Part shown: piece after piece, positions 8,256 to 16,589 of the stretch
Layout of the letters: every line of letters begins with the position of its first letter
Numbering within the stretch: position 1 is the stretch's first letter
DNA from: Ruminococcus sp.
GTDB taxonomy: Bacteria > Bacillota > Clostridia > Oscillospirales > Ruminococcaceae
DNA: 39,696 nucleotides
Assembly (NCBI GenBank): GCA_015066845.1
Contig: SVNO01000013.1
Location: 1-39,696 of the forward strand
Direction: 5' to 3'
Notes under the pieces: generated by a model
The model's input: the letters and a program-made list of their open reading frames with translations, nothing else
Database searches by the model: none
Told to the model about the DNA's origin: nothing
Position numbers and translations under genes: made by a program

Positions 8256-8495
8256 TTATTCAGATTTTTCTTCTGCGTCCAGAATGGAAATCGGACGTGA
8301 GGGGGCAATGGTAGAAATTGCGTGTTTGTATACAAGCTGCTGCTTGCCGTCGCAATCGAGAATAACAATGTAATTGTCAAAACCCTTTACAATGCCCTTG
8401 AACTGAAATCCATTAACCAGATAAATTGTCACAACATTGCGCTCTTTCCGCGCAAGGTTCAGGAAGGTATCCTGAAGATTCATGCTTTTGTTCAT
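8256..8495 (-). CDS. hfq: RNA chaperone Hfq
   Basis: 79 aa. The Sm1 region ([20 protein letters not shown], then [18 protein letters not shown]) and the Sm2 signature YKHAIST are intact. The hexameric ring matches poly-U 3' ends and A-rich tracts of sRNAs and mRNAs. In many Firmicutes hfq follows miaA, as here. It is the first gene of the next unit, with a promoter directly after the miaA stop and a 5' leader of about 115 nt. The RBS AAGGAG is 11 bases from the ATG at 8495; ATG at 8483 is an alternative. Confidence 0.96.
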   Translation of the reverse strand: MNKSMNLQDTFLNLARKERNVVTIYLVNGFQFKGIVKGFDNYIVILDCDGKQQLVYKHAISTIAPSRPISILDAEEKSE

Positions 8496-8617
8496 TGTTC
8501 GTTCTGCTCCTTTCCCATTGACAGGAAGATGGTTTCCCCTTTATTTCTATCAATTCCCCACTGGCGGATGCAATGCAAAGTCACATCGTAAACTTATGCT
8601 ATCTCGCCTATTATATT

Positions 8618-8626
8618 ATTATACCA
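8618..8626 (-). promoter_or_regulatory. extended -10 promoter of hfq
   Basis: On the minus strand TGGTATAAT (TGnTATAAT, 8626-8618) is an ideal extended -10 element just after the miaA stop. The -35 position holds only a weak hexamer (TAGCCA, 17 bases upstream). A second TATAAT lies 2 nt further on. Transcription would start near 8611. Confidence 0.6.
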
Positions 8627-8635
8627 CAAATTCTC

Positions 8636-9565
8636 TCATTTGGCTATCATTTTTTCGGCTTTTTCTGAAATTTCTTCTACTTCATCATTTTCACTCAAAA
8701 TCAACCATGAAATTTGATGATTTCGACGAAACCATGTGAGCTGTCGCTTGGCATAACGGCGAGTTTCCTGCTGAATTCTGGCAATGCAGTCGGGCAATGC
8801 AGCCTGATTTTCAAAAAACGGAATCAATTCCTTATAGCCGATGGCATTCGCAGCAGTCTGCATCTCCCCTGTTTTCCACACTGCATATGCCTCTTCCACA
8901 AGTCCCTGCTCGACCATCCGCAGAACGCGGCGGTCAATGCGGTCGTAGAGCACGGCACGTTCCGCGTAGTCCAGACCGATCCTCACCGCGTCATAGGGGG
9001 ACGGGTGGGCAGCATTTTCCGCTTTCAGCTCGGAAAAGCGTCTGCCGCTGGACAGACATACCTCCAGCGCGCGTACCACGCGCACCACATTGTTCGGGTG
9101 GATACTCTGCGCTGCCTCAGGGTCAAGGGCGGCAAGCTGTGCATGAAGTGCCTCCTTGCCCTCGGACTGTGCCCGTGCACAGAGGGTTTCGCGCAGCTGC
9201 GCGTCATTGCCCTCCTGCGAAAACTGCATTCCGCTGAGGAGGGAATCGACATAAAGCCCCGTACCTCCGACCAGAATGGGAAGCTTTCCCCTTGCGGTGA
9301 TTTCGCTGATTTTTTCTCTGGCGAGGGTGACATACTCTGCGGCGGAAAACGCCTGATTTCTGGGAAGAATGCCAATGAGGTGATGGGGGATTTCCTGCAT
9401 TTCCTCCGCTGTGGGCTTTGCCGTGGCAATGTCCATACCCTGATAAATCTGCATGGAGTCAGCGGAGATGATTTCGCCGTTCAGCCGTTTGGCAAGGGCG
9501 ATGCCCAATGCAGTCTTACCGGATGCCGTTGGGCCGACAACTGCAATAACACGTTGTTTTTCCAT
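8636..9565 (-). CDS. miaA: tRNA dimethylallyltransferase MiaA
   Basis: 309 aa. GPTASGKTALGIALAKRL (residues 11-28) is the P-loop, ISADSMQIYQGMDI the substrate site, and GGTGLYVDSLLSG and the C-terminal RRYAKRQLTWFRR (tRNA contact) are typical. The enzyme adds dimethylallyl to A37 of tRNAs reading UNN codons, making i6A. That product is the substrate of MiaB, encoded at the start of the same unit. ATG at 9565 is 7 nt after the mutL stop. Confidence 0.97.
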   Translation of the reverse strand: MEKQRVIAVVGPTASGKTALGIALAKRLNGEIISADSMQIYQGMDIATAKPTAEEMQEIPHHLIGILPRNQAFSAAEYVTLAREKISEITARGKLPILVGGTGLYVDSLLSGMQFSQEGNDAQLRETLCARAQSEGKEALHAQLAALDPEAAQSIHPNNVVRVVRALEVCLSSGRRFSELKAENAAHPSPYDAVRIGLDYAERAVLYDRIDRRVLRMVEQGLVEEAYAVWKTGEMQTAANAIGYKELIPFFENQAALPDCIARIQQETRRYAKRQLTWFRRNHQISWLILSENDEVEEISEKAEKMIAK

Positions 9566-9572
9566 AGTTCAC

Positions 9573-11516
9573 CTACACTCTGCGCCGGAATTGTTTTTCC
9601 AGATTGTATTTCGACATGGTGAACATTACCGGTCTGCCGTGGGGGCAGTGGCGGATATTCACATCCCGACAAACCTGCTCGGTCAATGCCTGAAGCTCTG
9701 CACGGGAGTTCTTGTCATTTGCGCGGATGGCAGATTTGCAGGCAAGCTCATGGAGCATATCGTCAAGCAGATGCGTCTGGGGATTGACCTTTCCGAGAAA
9801 GAGATTATGCGCCAATTCCTGCACAATTTCGTCAAGATTCAGCCCCTCGAAGAAAATCGGGGCAGCGGTTGTGACAGCATAGGGCTTGTGGCTGAAATCG
9901 AACGCAAAGCCAAGTCTGTCGAGCAGCGGCACATTTTCCTCCATCGCGGAAAATTCATCCATCGTCAGCAGGACACGGCACGGCTCTAAAAGCATCTGCT
10001 GGTACTGCCGGCAATTGTCGCGCCGCAGTTTTTCAAAAATCACGCGCTCATGGGCGGCATGTTTGTCAATGATAATCATGGTATCGCCCGACTGCGCAAG
10101 GATGTAATTGGCAAAAAGCTCCCCGATGACCTGTACATCCGGAAACGGCTCCGTTTCAATTTCGGCTACCGATGACGCGGTCTGGGGTACGGGAGGAGCC
10201 TGCGCGGTCTGGGGTGCTGGAGGAACTGCCGGCTGCGGTGCAGCTGGCGGCTGTTCCGGCGGCATTTCCTGTAGATTCCCTGAAACGATAGGCATTTTCG
10301 GCGGTTTCTGCGCAGCGAGGATACTTGTCTGCTCCGGTACAGGCTTTGCGGCAGGCGGTGCGGTAAAGGGCATTGCCGCCTGTGGCAGCGGTGAGGGGGG
10401 CGGTGCAGGAACGGGCTTGGGCGCAGGCTTGGGCTGTTCCTCCACAAGGGGCTGCTGCTTGTATTCCGGTTCGGGTTTGCGGTACCAGTCCTGCTCCGGT
10501 TTTTTTGCCTGAAATTCGTAAATCAAACCGGCTTTCATCAGCGCGTTTTTCACGGCAAAATAGATGGCATTGATGACTGTTTTTTCCTCCGAAAAGCGCA
10601 CTTCTGCCTTTGCCGGATGGATGTTGACATCCAGTGTATCCGGCGGCATTTCCAGCATGAGGACGCAGGCTGGGAATTTTCCGGTCATGATGAGATTTTC
10701 ATATGCACTTTCCAGTGCGACCATGCAGGCGCGTGAGCGCACATAGCGCGTATTGACGAAGAAATTCTGAAAGCTGCGGTTGCTCTTGGCATAGAGGGGC
10801 TTGACAACGAAGCCGCGCACGGTGATGCCGTCCTGTGTATGCTCCACGGGAAGCAAATCCCTTGCGAAATCCCTGCCATAGACGGCATGGATCGCCGCTA
10901 AGAGTGTGCCGCTGCCATCGGAATGGAATTCCATTTTGTTGTCGCGGATGAAGCGGAACGCAATTTCCGGATGGGAAATAGCGATTTTCTGGATAATCTG
11001 CGATACTGCATTGCCCTCTGCTGCATCACGCTTCATGAATTTGCGGCGCGCCGGTACATTGAAAAAGAGGTCCTTGATGACAAGGGTAGTACCGTCCGGA
11101 CAGCCGCATTCCTCCGGTACGCCGGCATCTGCACCGGCTATTTCATATTTCGTGCCGAATTCGTCCTCCGGACGCTTTGTCAGCACAGTCACCTTTGCGA
11201 CTGCCGCAACCGAGGCGAGAGCCTCACCGCGAAAGCCGAAGGTGCAGATATTGTCGAGGTCTGTTTTCTCGGAAATTTTACTTGTCGCATGACGCAGGAA
11301 CGCTGTCGGCACGTCCTCCGGTGCCATGCCGCAGCCATCGTCCACAATGCGCATGAAGGTTGTACCGCCGTTTTTGATTTCCACGGTGATGTGCTTCGCG
11401 CCTGCGTCTATGGAATTTTCCACCAGCTCCTTGATAACCGAGGAGGGGCGTTCTATGACCTCTCCGGCTGCAATCAGCTCGGAAACGGTTTTATCCAATA
11501 CGGTGATGACTGCCAT
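9573..11516 (-). CDS. mutL: DNA mismatch repair protein MutL
   Basis: 647 aa. The GHKL ATPase domain occupies about residues 1-330, with ELVENSIDAGA (ATP-lid/Mg), DDGCGM and GFRGEAL. A long proline/alanine-rich linker (about 355-450) leads to the C-terminal dimerisation domain. There DKHAAHERVIFE corresponds to the DQHA(X)2E(X)4E endonuclease motif, with the supporting ACKSAIRAND and CPHGRP blocks. MutL of this type nicks the error-containing strand after MutS activation, so MutH is not needed. It lies 21 nt downstream of mutS. Confidence 0.97.
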   Translation of the reverse strand: MAVITVLDKTVSELIAAGEVIERPSSVIKELVENSIDAGAKHITVEIKNGGTTFMRIVDDGCGMAPEDVPTAFLRHATSKISEKTDLDNICTFGFRGEALASVAAVAKVTVLTKRPEDEFGTKYEIAGADAGVPEECGCPDGTTLVIKDLFFNVPARRKFMKRDAAEGNAVSQIIQKIAISHPEIAFRFIRDNKMEFHSDGSGTLLAAIHAVYGRDFARDLLPVEHTQDGITVRGFVVKPLYAKSNRSFQNFFVNTRYVRSRACMVALESAYENLIMTGKFPACVLMLEMPPDTLDVNIHPAKAEVRFSEEKTVINAIYFAVKNALMKAGLIYEFQAKKPEQDWYRKPEPEYKQQPLVEEQPKPAPKPVPAPPPSPLPQAAMPFTAPPAAKPVPEQTSILAAQKPPKMPIVSGNLQEMPPEQPPAAPQPAVPPAPQTAQAPPVPQTASSVAEIETEPFPDVQVIGELFANYILAQSGDTMIIIDKHAAHERVIFEKLRRDNCRQYQQMLLEPCRVLLTMDEFSAMEENVPLLDRLGFAFDFSHKPYAVTTAAPIFFEGLNLDEIVQELAHNLFLGKVNPQTHLLDDMLHELACKSAIRANDKNSRAELQALTEQVCRDVNIRHCPHGRPVMFTMSKYNLEKQFRRRV

Positions 11517-11537
11517 GTCAGCGTTCCTTTCATTTGC

Positions 11538-14162
11538 TTATCTGTCCAGCATTCCTGCCAGTTCTTCGAGTAATTCGCGGCATTCCGCGTCCGTCAGCTC
11601 TGCGACATTGGTTCTGCGCAGACGGTCGGGGATTTCGGATTCGCGCATACCGCCGAAACTGAATTGCCCGTCCTCGCGGTTTTCCTGCACTGCCTTGGCA
11701 GCTGCCGCCTGTGTCTCCAGCTCGGCAAGGAGCTGATTGGCGCGGGTGAGCACCTTGTTCGGAAGTCCGGCAAGCTTTGCAACATCAATGCCGTAACTGT
11801 CGTCTGTGCCGCCTGCCACGATCTTGCGCAAAAACCGGATGCCATCGCGTCCCTTTTTCACTGCCACGCTGTAATTGCGCACACCCTCCATGAGGGATTC
11901 CAGCGCGATCAGCTCGTGATAATGCGTTGCAAACAGCGTTTTACAGCCGAGATTCCGTGCATTGCAGATATGCTCCGCCACGGCTCTGGCAATGCTGATG
12001 CCGTCAAAGGTGGACGTTCCCCTGCCCACTTCATCGAGAATGACAAGGCTGTCCTTCGTGGCATGGCGCAGGATTTCGGCAACCTCGCGCATTTCCACCA
12101 TAAAGGTACTCTGCCCTGCGGCAAGGTCATCGGACGCGCCGACTCTGGTGAAAATTCTGTCTGCAACGGAAATTTTCGCATAGCCTGCCGGTACAAAGCT
12201 GCCAATCTGCGCCATCAGAACAATGAGCGCGGTCTGGCGCATATAGGTCGATTTACCGGACATATTCGGGCCTGTGATGATGGACAGGCGGTTTGCACCG
12301 GTATCGAGATAGGTATCATTGGGCACAAATACTTCTTCTTCCAGCATTTGCTCCACCACCGGATGTCTGCCGTCACGGATGAACAATGTCCCGTCAATGG
12401 CAATTTCCGGCTTGCAGTAATTGTTCTTCGCGGCAGTTTCCGCAAAGGACGCAAGGACATCCACCGCAGCAATGGCAGCGGCAGTTTCCTGTACGCTCAC
12501 AAGTGCCTGTGCCAGATAATCACGCACCTGCACATAGAGATCCTGTTCGAGGAGCAATGCCTTGTCCTTTGCACCGAGTACGGTGTTTTCGGCATCTTTC
12601 AGCTCCTGTGTAATGAAACGTTCGCAGTTGGCAAGCGTCTGCTTGCGGATGTAATGCTCCGGTACAAACTCATAATAGGAACGTGTGACCTCCAGATAAT
12701 AGCCGAACACGCGGTTATAGCCGACCTTCAGATTCTTGATGCCGGTCGCTTCCTTTTCCTGCTCACAGATCGCGTCAATCAGGGAGCTGCCGCCGTTCTG
12801 AATGCGCCGCAGCTCGTCCAAATCCTTATCAAAGCCCTCACGGATAACACCGCCGTCCTTGACCGTAGCAGGGGGTTCTTCCACGATGGCACGGTTGACA
12901 AGGTCTGCAATATCCGCAAGGTCGGAAATCTGGCTGTTGAGCTTTTGCAGCAATGCGCAGGAGGAAAGCGTTCCCAGAATCTCCTTGAGCACGGGAAGTT
13001 CCGCTGCAGTATCGGCAAGGGCGCGTAAATCACGGGGCATCGCCTTTTTGTAGACAATCCGCGCCATCAGACGTTCCAAATCGTACACCCTGTCGAGGGA
13101 ATCCTGCACTTCCATCAGCTCCATGCTGTGCTGCATGAGCTGTTCCACCGCGTCAAGACGCGCCATAATTTTCGCAGGACTGCGCAGGGGGCGTTCCAGC
13201 CATGCTTTCAGCATCCGCTTGCCCATGGACGTGCGTGTGCTTTCCAGCACCCAGAGCAGCGAGCCGCGTTTTTCGCCCGTGCGCATGGTACGCACAAGCT
13301 CCAGATTGCGCATGGCATTATAATCGAGTGCCATGTACGCGCTGCTGTCGCTCAATTCGAGGTTCACGAATCTGCCGACAGGCACTTTCTGCGTGGTCTG
13401 GATATATTCAAACAAGCCGCAGACTGCCGCCGTTTCGCAGCTCGATTCCTGCAAGCCGAGCTGTCCCAGACTTTGCACGGAAAACTGTGCGCACACGATA
13501 TTGCCGGAATGTTCCGGCAAAAAGCAACGCTCATCGCGCAGCGCAGCGGCACATTTCATGCGCACTTTCAGGAAATCCCCCACTTCGCGCAGAGAAAGAA
13601 ATGCGCTGTTGAAAATGATTTCTGCCGGTGTATAGCGCGAAAGAAGCGTGATAATTTCATCCTCCGCATGTTGTTCTGCAACCGGATAAACTGCCGCCTC
13701 ACCTGTGGAAAGGTCTGCAAAGCACAGAGCCGTGCCCTGTGTTCCGCAATAGGCGCAGCAGAGGTAGTTGTTGGACGCGTCGTCGAGCATGTTGTTTTCG
13801 ATGAGTGTACCCGGTGTGACAACGCGGATGACCTCGCGCTCCACAAGTCCCTTGCTCTGCGCGGGGTCCGTCATCTGCTCACAGATGGCAACACGGTACC
13901 CAAGGTCAATGAGCCGCTTGATGTACAGTTCGCTGCTGTGATAGGGTACACCGCACATGGGGGCGCGCTCCTCCAGTCCGCATTCCCTGCCGGTGAGCGT
14001 CAGCTCCAGATCACGGGAAACGCGGATGGCATCGTCAAAGAACATTTCGTAGAAATCCCCCAATCTGTAGAACAGAATGCAGTCGGGATACTGCGCCTTG
14101 GTATCTGCATACTGCTGCATCATCGGGGACAATTTTGTTCTGTCAATCGCCTTGAGCTCCAT
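11538..14162 (-). CDS. mutS: DNA mismatch recognition protein MutS
   Basis: 874 aa, full length for MutS1. Mismatch-contacting domain I carries RLGDFYEMF with the Phe-x-Glu pair. The lever/clamp helices follow. The ABC-type ATPase has Walker A GPNMSGKST near residue 620, the signature region DDLAAGQSTFMVEM, Walker B LVILDEVGRGTSTFDG and the ATHYHEL H-loop. The C-terminal region retains the helix-turn-helix and a short tail. It binds mismatches and insertion/deletion loops and recruits MutL, the next gene. Confidence 0.98.
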   Translation of the reverse strand: MELKAIDRTKLSPMMQQYADTKAQYPDCILFYRLGDFYEMFFDDAIRVSRDLELTLTGRECGLEERAPMCGVPYHSSELYIKRLIDLGYRVAICEQMTDPAQSKGLVEREVIRVVTPGTLIENNMLDDASNNYLCCAYCGTQGTALCFADLSTGEAAVYPVAEQHAEDEIITLLSRYTPAEIIFNSAFLSLREVGDFLKVRMKCAAALRDERCFLPEHSGNIVCAQFSVQSLGQLGLQESSCETAAVCGLFEYIQTTQKVPVGRFVNLELSDSSAYMALDYNAMRNLELVRTMRTGEKRGSLLWVLESTRTSMGKRMLKAWLERPLRSPAKIMARLDAVEQLMQHSMELMEVQDSLDRVYDLERLMARIVYKKAMPRDLRALADTAAELPVLKEILGTLSSCALLQKLNSQISDLADIADLVNRAIVEEPPATVKDGGVIREGFDKDLDELRRIQNGGSSLIDAICEQEKEATGIKNLKVGYNRVFGYYLEVTRSYYEFVPEHYIRKQTLANCERFITQELKDAENTVLGAKDKALLLEQDLYVQVRDYLAQALVSVQETAAAIAAVDVLASFAETAAKNNYCKPEIAIDGTLFIRDGRHPVVEQMLEEEVFVPNDTYLDTGANRLSIITGPNMSGKSTYMRQTALIVLMAQIGSFVPAGYAKISVADRIFTRVGASDDLAAGQSTFMVEMREVAEILRHATKDSLVILDEVGRGTSTFDGISIARAVAEHICNARNLGCKTLFATHYHELIALESLMEGVRNYSVAVKKGRDGIRFLRKIVAGGTDDSYGIDVAKLAGLPNKVLTRANQLLAELETQAAAAKAVQENREDGQFSFGGMRESEIPDRLRRTNVAELTDAECRELLEELAGMLDR

Positions 14163-14184
14163 GGTTCTGTCTGCCTCTTTCTAT

Positions 14185-14592
14185 TTAGTGGCATCCGCTG
14201 CAGCTGCTGCAATTGCCGCTGCAGGAAATTTCACCCGTACCGCAAGTTTCAGGGTCTTCGCCGTTTGCGGACATGGTGATGATGTGGTTGACCTGTGCAA
14301 GCAGGCTGTCCATACCCTCCTTGGCAGCGGTAAATACCATCATTTTGGGATTTTCCATAATCTGCTTGTAGAGGGATTTGATGAGAGCGTCAAGCTCTGC
14401 CACCTTTTCCGTATCCTTGTCGGGCTTGCCCATTTCCATGTTCAGCTCCATGCGCTTGAGGTTGAATGCGCCGATGAGGTTTTGCAGCTGCTCGTCCTCA
14501 TCATTTGCCTGCTTTGCGAGATTGTACGCAATATAGCGGTCATCCGCCTGAATTGCCTTGCCCAGTTCTCTTGTCATCTGAATGATATCCAT
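14185..14592 (-). CDS. YlbF/YmcA family protein with Cys-rich tail (RicA-like)
   Basis: 135 aa. The helical YlbF/YmcA core covers residues 1-110. The tail CGTGEISCSGNCSSCSGCH carries five Cys and a final His. In B. subtilis ymcA (ricA) sits between miaB (ymcB) and mutS, exactly as here apart from cotE. There RicA, RicF and RicT form a complex that holds [4Fe-4S] clusters and supports RNase Y mRNA maturation and the Spo0A phosphorelay. I infer the same family. The tail is a likely metal or Fe-S binding site. The ATG at 14592 is preceded by AAAAGGAG. Confidence 0.8.
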   Translation of the reverse strand: MDIIQMTRELGKAIQADDRYIAYNLAKQANDEDEQLQNLIGAFNLKRMELNMEMGKPDKDTEKVAELDALIKSLYKQIMENPKMMVFTAAKEGMDSLLAQVNHIITMSANGEDPETCGTGEISCSGNCSSCSGCH

Positions 14593-14617
14593 ACGTTTTC
14601 TCCTTTTATTTCAGTTT

Positions 14618-14692
14618 ACCTGTAGGGCATCTCTAAAAACCGGAACACGAGCAGAAATTCTGCCGTGAGGGAGGTTTTTAGAGGTGTCCTGT
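14618..14692. repeat. long imperfect inverted repeat across the miaB stop codon
   Basis: The arms CTCTAAAAACC and GGTTTTTAGAG pair perfectly. They extend outward with wobble/mismatch pairs to CCTGTA-like ends. Inside sits a second stem (CACGAGCAGA with TCTGCCGTG, one bulge). The miaB stop TAA lies in one arm. The whole 85-nt gap between miaB and ricA is essentially this hairpin. No T run follows on the minus strand, so read-through into ricA-mutS is likely. A miniature mobile element or an RNA processing hairpin are both possible. Confidence 0.7.
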
Positions 14693-16075
14693 AATCAATC
14701 CATTATGGGTTTCCGTGATTTCCACATCAACAAATGTGCCGATCAGCTCCGGTGCACCTGCAAATTCCACCAGCATATTTTCCGCACTTCTGCCCGTGAG
14801 CATCTCCGGACGCTTGCGGCTCTGCCCATCGGCAAGTACGCGGATTGTCCTGCCGAGGAAACGGCGATTGTTCTCCACGGAAATTTCACGCTGCAATGCA
14901 AGCAATCGCTGCATTCTCTCACTCTTTTCCGCGTCCGTTGTGGCATCCGGCATCACTGCCGCCTTTGTGCCCGTGCGTTTGGAATAGATGAAGGAATACA
15001 CATTGTCATAGCGAACCTGCCGCATTACTGCAAGTGTTCCCTCAAAATCCTCCGCTGATTCATCGGGGAAGCCAACGATCAGGTCGGTGGTCAGGGAAAA
15101 TTCCGCGTCACGGCTGCGGATGTAATCGACCTTTTCCAGATATTGTGCCACTGTATAGCGGCGGTTCATCCGTTCGAGTACCGCATCACTGCCGCACTGC
15201 ACTGGGAGGTGCAGATGCTTGGCAAGGTGCTTGCATTCGAGCAGCGCGTCCATCATTTCCGGCGTTGCGTCCTTGGGATGGGAGGACATGAAGCGAATCC
15301 AGAATTCCCCTTCAATCTTGTCAAGCTCACGCAGCAAGGTCGGGAAATCCATGCCGTTTTCCAAATCCTTGCCGTAGGAATTGACATTCTGTCCGAGGAG
15401 CATGATTTCCTTGTAGCCGTTGGCAACAAGTCCGCGTACCTCGTCAATGATCCGTTCCGGCAAGCGGCTGCGTTCACGTCCCCTGACATAGGGGACAATG
15501 CAGTAGGTGCAGAAATTATTGCACCCGAACATAATCGGCACAGAAGCCTTGAAGCGGCTTTCTCGTACCGGTACAATACCCTCAGGAATGTCCGTGGTTG
15601 TGACAATATCCTGCGCATACCGCATTCCATGCATATGTGCATAGAGCATCTGTGCCAGACGGCTGACAGCGGATGTACCGAGCACAATGTCCACATGGCG
15701 GTAGGATTCGCGGATTTTCTTGGCAATCTGCGGCTGTGCAGTCATGCAGCCCGTCACGCAGAGGATGAGTGCAGGGTTTTCCTGTTTGAGCCGCTTGATG
15801 CTGCCGAGCGTTCCGAATACGCGGTCCTCCGCATTTTCACGCACGGCGCAGGTATGGTACAGAATCAGGGATGCCTGCGCGGTATCCTGCGTAAATCCGT
15901 AGCCCATTTCCTGCAATACGCCGCAGAGCGATTCACCATCTGCCACATTGAGCTGACAGCCGAAGCTATGCACATAGGCAAGCGGCTGCTGGGGCAGTCC
16001 GGCATTCCATTCACGCACCGCCTTCACGCTGTCCTCCTGTGACGGCAGCGCATTCAAATCCAGTGTTTCCGGCAA
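14678..16075 (-). CDS. miaB: tRNA-2-methylthio-N6-dimethylallyladenosine synthase MiaB
   Basis: 465 aa. The N-terminal UPF0004 Fe-S domain has Cys in SFGCQLN, HTCAVRE and VTGCMT. The radical SAM motif CNNFCTYCIVP (CxxxCxxC) follows, and the C terminus holds the TRAM domain (ADGQSRKRPEMLTGRS onward). MiaB inserts methylthio at C2 of i6A37, using two [4Fe-4S] clusters and SAM, after MiaA has acted. The start is TTG at 16075 with AGGAGGG seven bases upstream; no ATG nearby fits. It heads the miaB-ricA-mutS-mutL-miaA unit. Confidence 0.96.
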   Translation of the reverse strand: MPETLDLNALPSQEDSVKAVREWNAGLPQQPLAYVHSFGCQLNVADGESLCGVLQEMGYGFTQDTAQASLILYHTCAVRENAEDRVFGTLGSIKRLKQENPALILCVTGCMTAQPQIAKKIRESYRHVDIVLGTSAVSRLAQMLYAHMHGMRYAQDIVTTTDIPEGIVPVRESRFKASVPIMFGCNNFCTYCIVPYVRGRERSRLPERIIDEVRGLVANGYKEIMLLGQNVNSYGKDLENGMDFPTLLRELDKIEGEFWIRFMSSHPKDATPEMMDALLECKHLAKHLHLPVQCGSDAVLERMNRRYTVAQYLEKVDYIRSRDAEFSLTTDLIVGFPDESAEDFEGTLAVMRQVRYDNVYSFIYSKRTGTKAAVMPDATTDAEKSERMQRLLALQREISVENNRRFLGRTIRVLADGQSRKRPEMLTGRSAENMLVEFAGAPELIGTFVDVEITETHNGLITGHL

Positions 16076-16110
16076 AATGTTCCCTCCTAATTTCAGAATA
16101 TGCTTATTTA

Positions 16111-16258
16111 TACTAAGCTAAAACATGATGATGCTTCTTAACTTGAACAGATAGCAAGAGCTGCCCCCTCCGCCGCCGTTCGGCGGCACCTCCCCCGCAA
16201 AGCGGGGGAGGGATATGCGGGGGTTGCACCCCCGAATCCCGCTTTTTATTTAAGATTT
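16111..16258. repeat. interspersed palindromic repeat, copy 1
   Basis: 148-bp unit starting TACTAAGCTAAAACATGATG and ending CCCGC-T-run-TAAGATTT. It holds three stacked hairpins: GCCGCCG/CGGCGGC (16172-16187), CCTCCCCCGC/GCGGGGGAGG (16189-16211) and CGGGGGT/ACCCCCG (16218-16234). It is about 84% or more alike to copy 2 except for a 21-bp insert containing the first hairpin. It is non-coding and lies in the miaB leader. Confidence 0.85.
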
Positions 16259-16271
16259 AGAATTTACATAG

Positions 16272-16398
16272 TACTAAGCTAAAACATGATGACGCTTCTC
16301 AACTTGAACAGATAGCAAGAGCTGCACCCTCCGCCGCAAAGCAAGGGAGGGATATGTGGGGGTTGCACCCCCGAATCCCGCTTTTTTATATAAGATTT
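16272..16398. repeat. interspersed palindromic repeat, copy 2
   Basis: 127-bp direct repeat of copy 1, 13 bp away. It lacks the 21-bp GC hairpin insert, and its CCCTCC/GGAGGG stem is weaker. It shares the flanks TACTAAGCTAAAACATGATG and GAATCCCGCTTTTT. Tandem placement suggests local duplication or two insertions of a REP/MITE-like element. Confidence 0.85.
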
Positions 16399-16429
16399 CG
16401 TACTAATCCTCTAAACTCCAATAGATAAG

Positions 16430-16456
16430 CAGTTGTCCGGAATATCCGAACAACTG
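16430..16456. other. hairpin in the miaB leader
   Basis: CAGTTGTCCGG and CCGAACAACTG pair over 11 bp with one mismatch and a 5-nt loop, followed on the plus strand by ATTTTTC. It lies between the miaB promoter and the repeats. It could be a leader structure or, on the plus strand, a weak terminator. Apart from this hairpin, the two repeats and the promoter, I see nothing in 16076-16551. Confidence 0.5.
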
Positions 16457-16512
16457 ATTTTTCGTCGAGTTTCTCTTCTTCAAACAAGTAAGAATTCAGA
16501 ATCTCAAATTAT

Positions 16513-16541
16513 ATTATAGCACATTTAGCCGAATAATGCAA
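16513..16541 (-). promoter_or_regulatory. sigma-A promoter of the miaB-mutSL unit
   Basis: Minus strand: -35 TTGCAT (16541-16536), 17-nt spacer, -10 TATAAT (16518-16513) with the extended TGC just upstream. The start site would be near 16506, giving a leader of about 430 nt that contains both palindromic repeats. Confidence 0.75.
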
Positions 16542-16551
16542 GTTTTTTCGT

Positions 16552-16586
16552 AAAAAAAACACCCCCCAAAAAGAATCAGGGGGGTG
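16552..16586 (-). terminator. rho-independent terminator after mpg
   Basis: CACCCCCC and GGGGGGTG form an 8-bp stem directly after the mpg stop, followed on the minus strand by a run of eight T. It ends the long unit that begins at the promoter near 24740. Confidence 0.9.
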
Positions 16587-16589
16587 CAG

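Noticed and set aside
11664-13028. 454-aa plus-strand open frame inside mutS
   Set aside because: Antisense shadow of the mutS coding region with no recognisable domain and no ribosome-binding site.
16111-16398. Tandem repeats considered as a CRISPR array
   Set aside because: Only two units of over 120 bp, internally palindromic, without regular spacers or cas genes.
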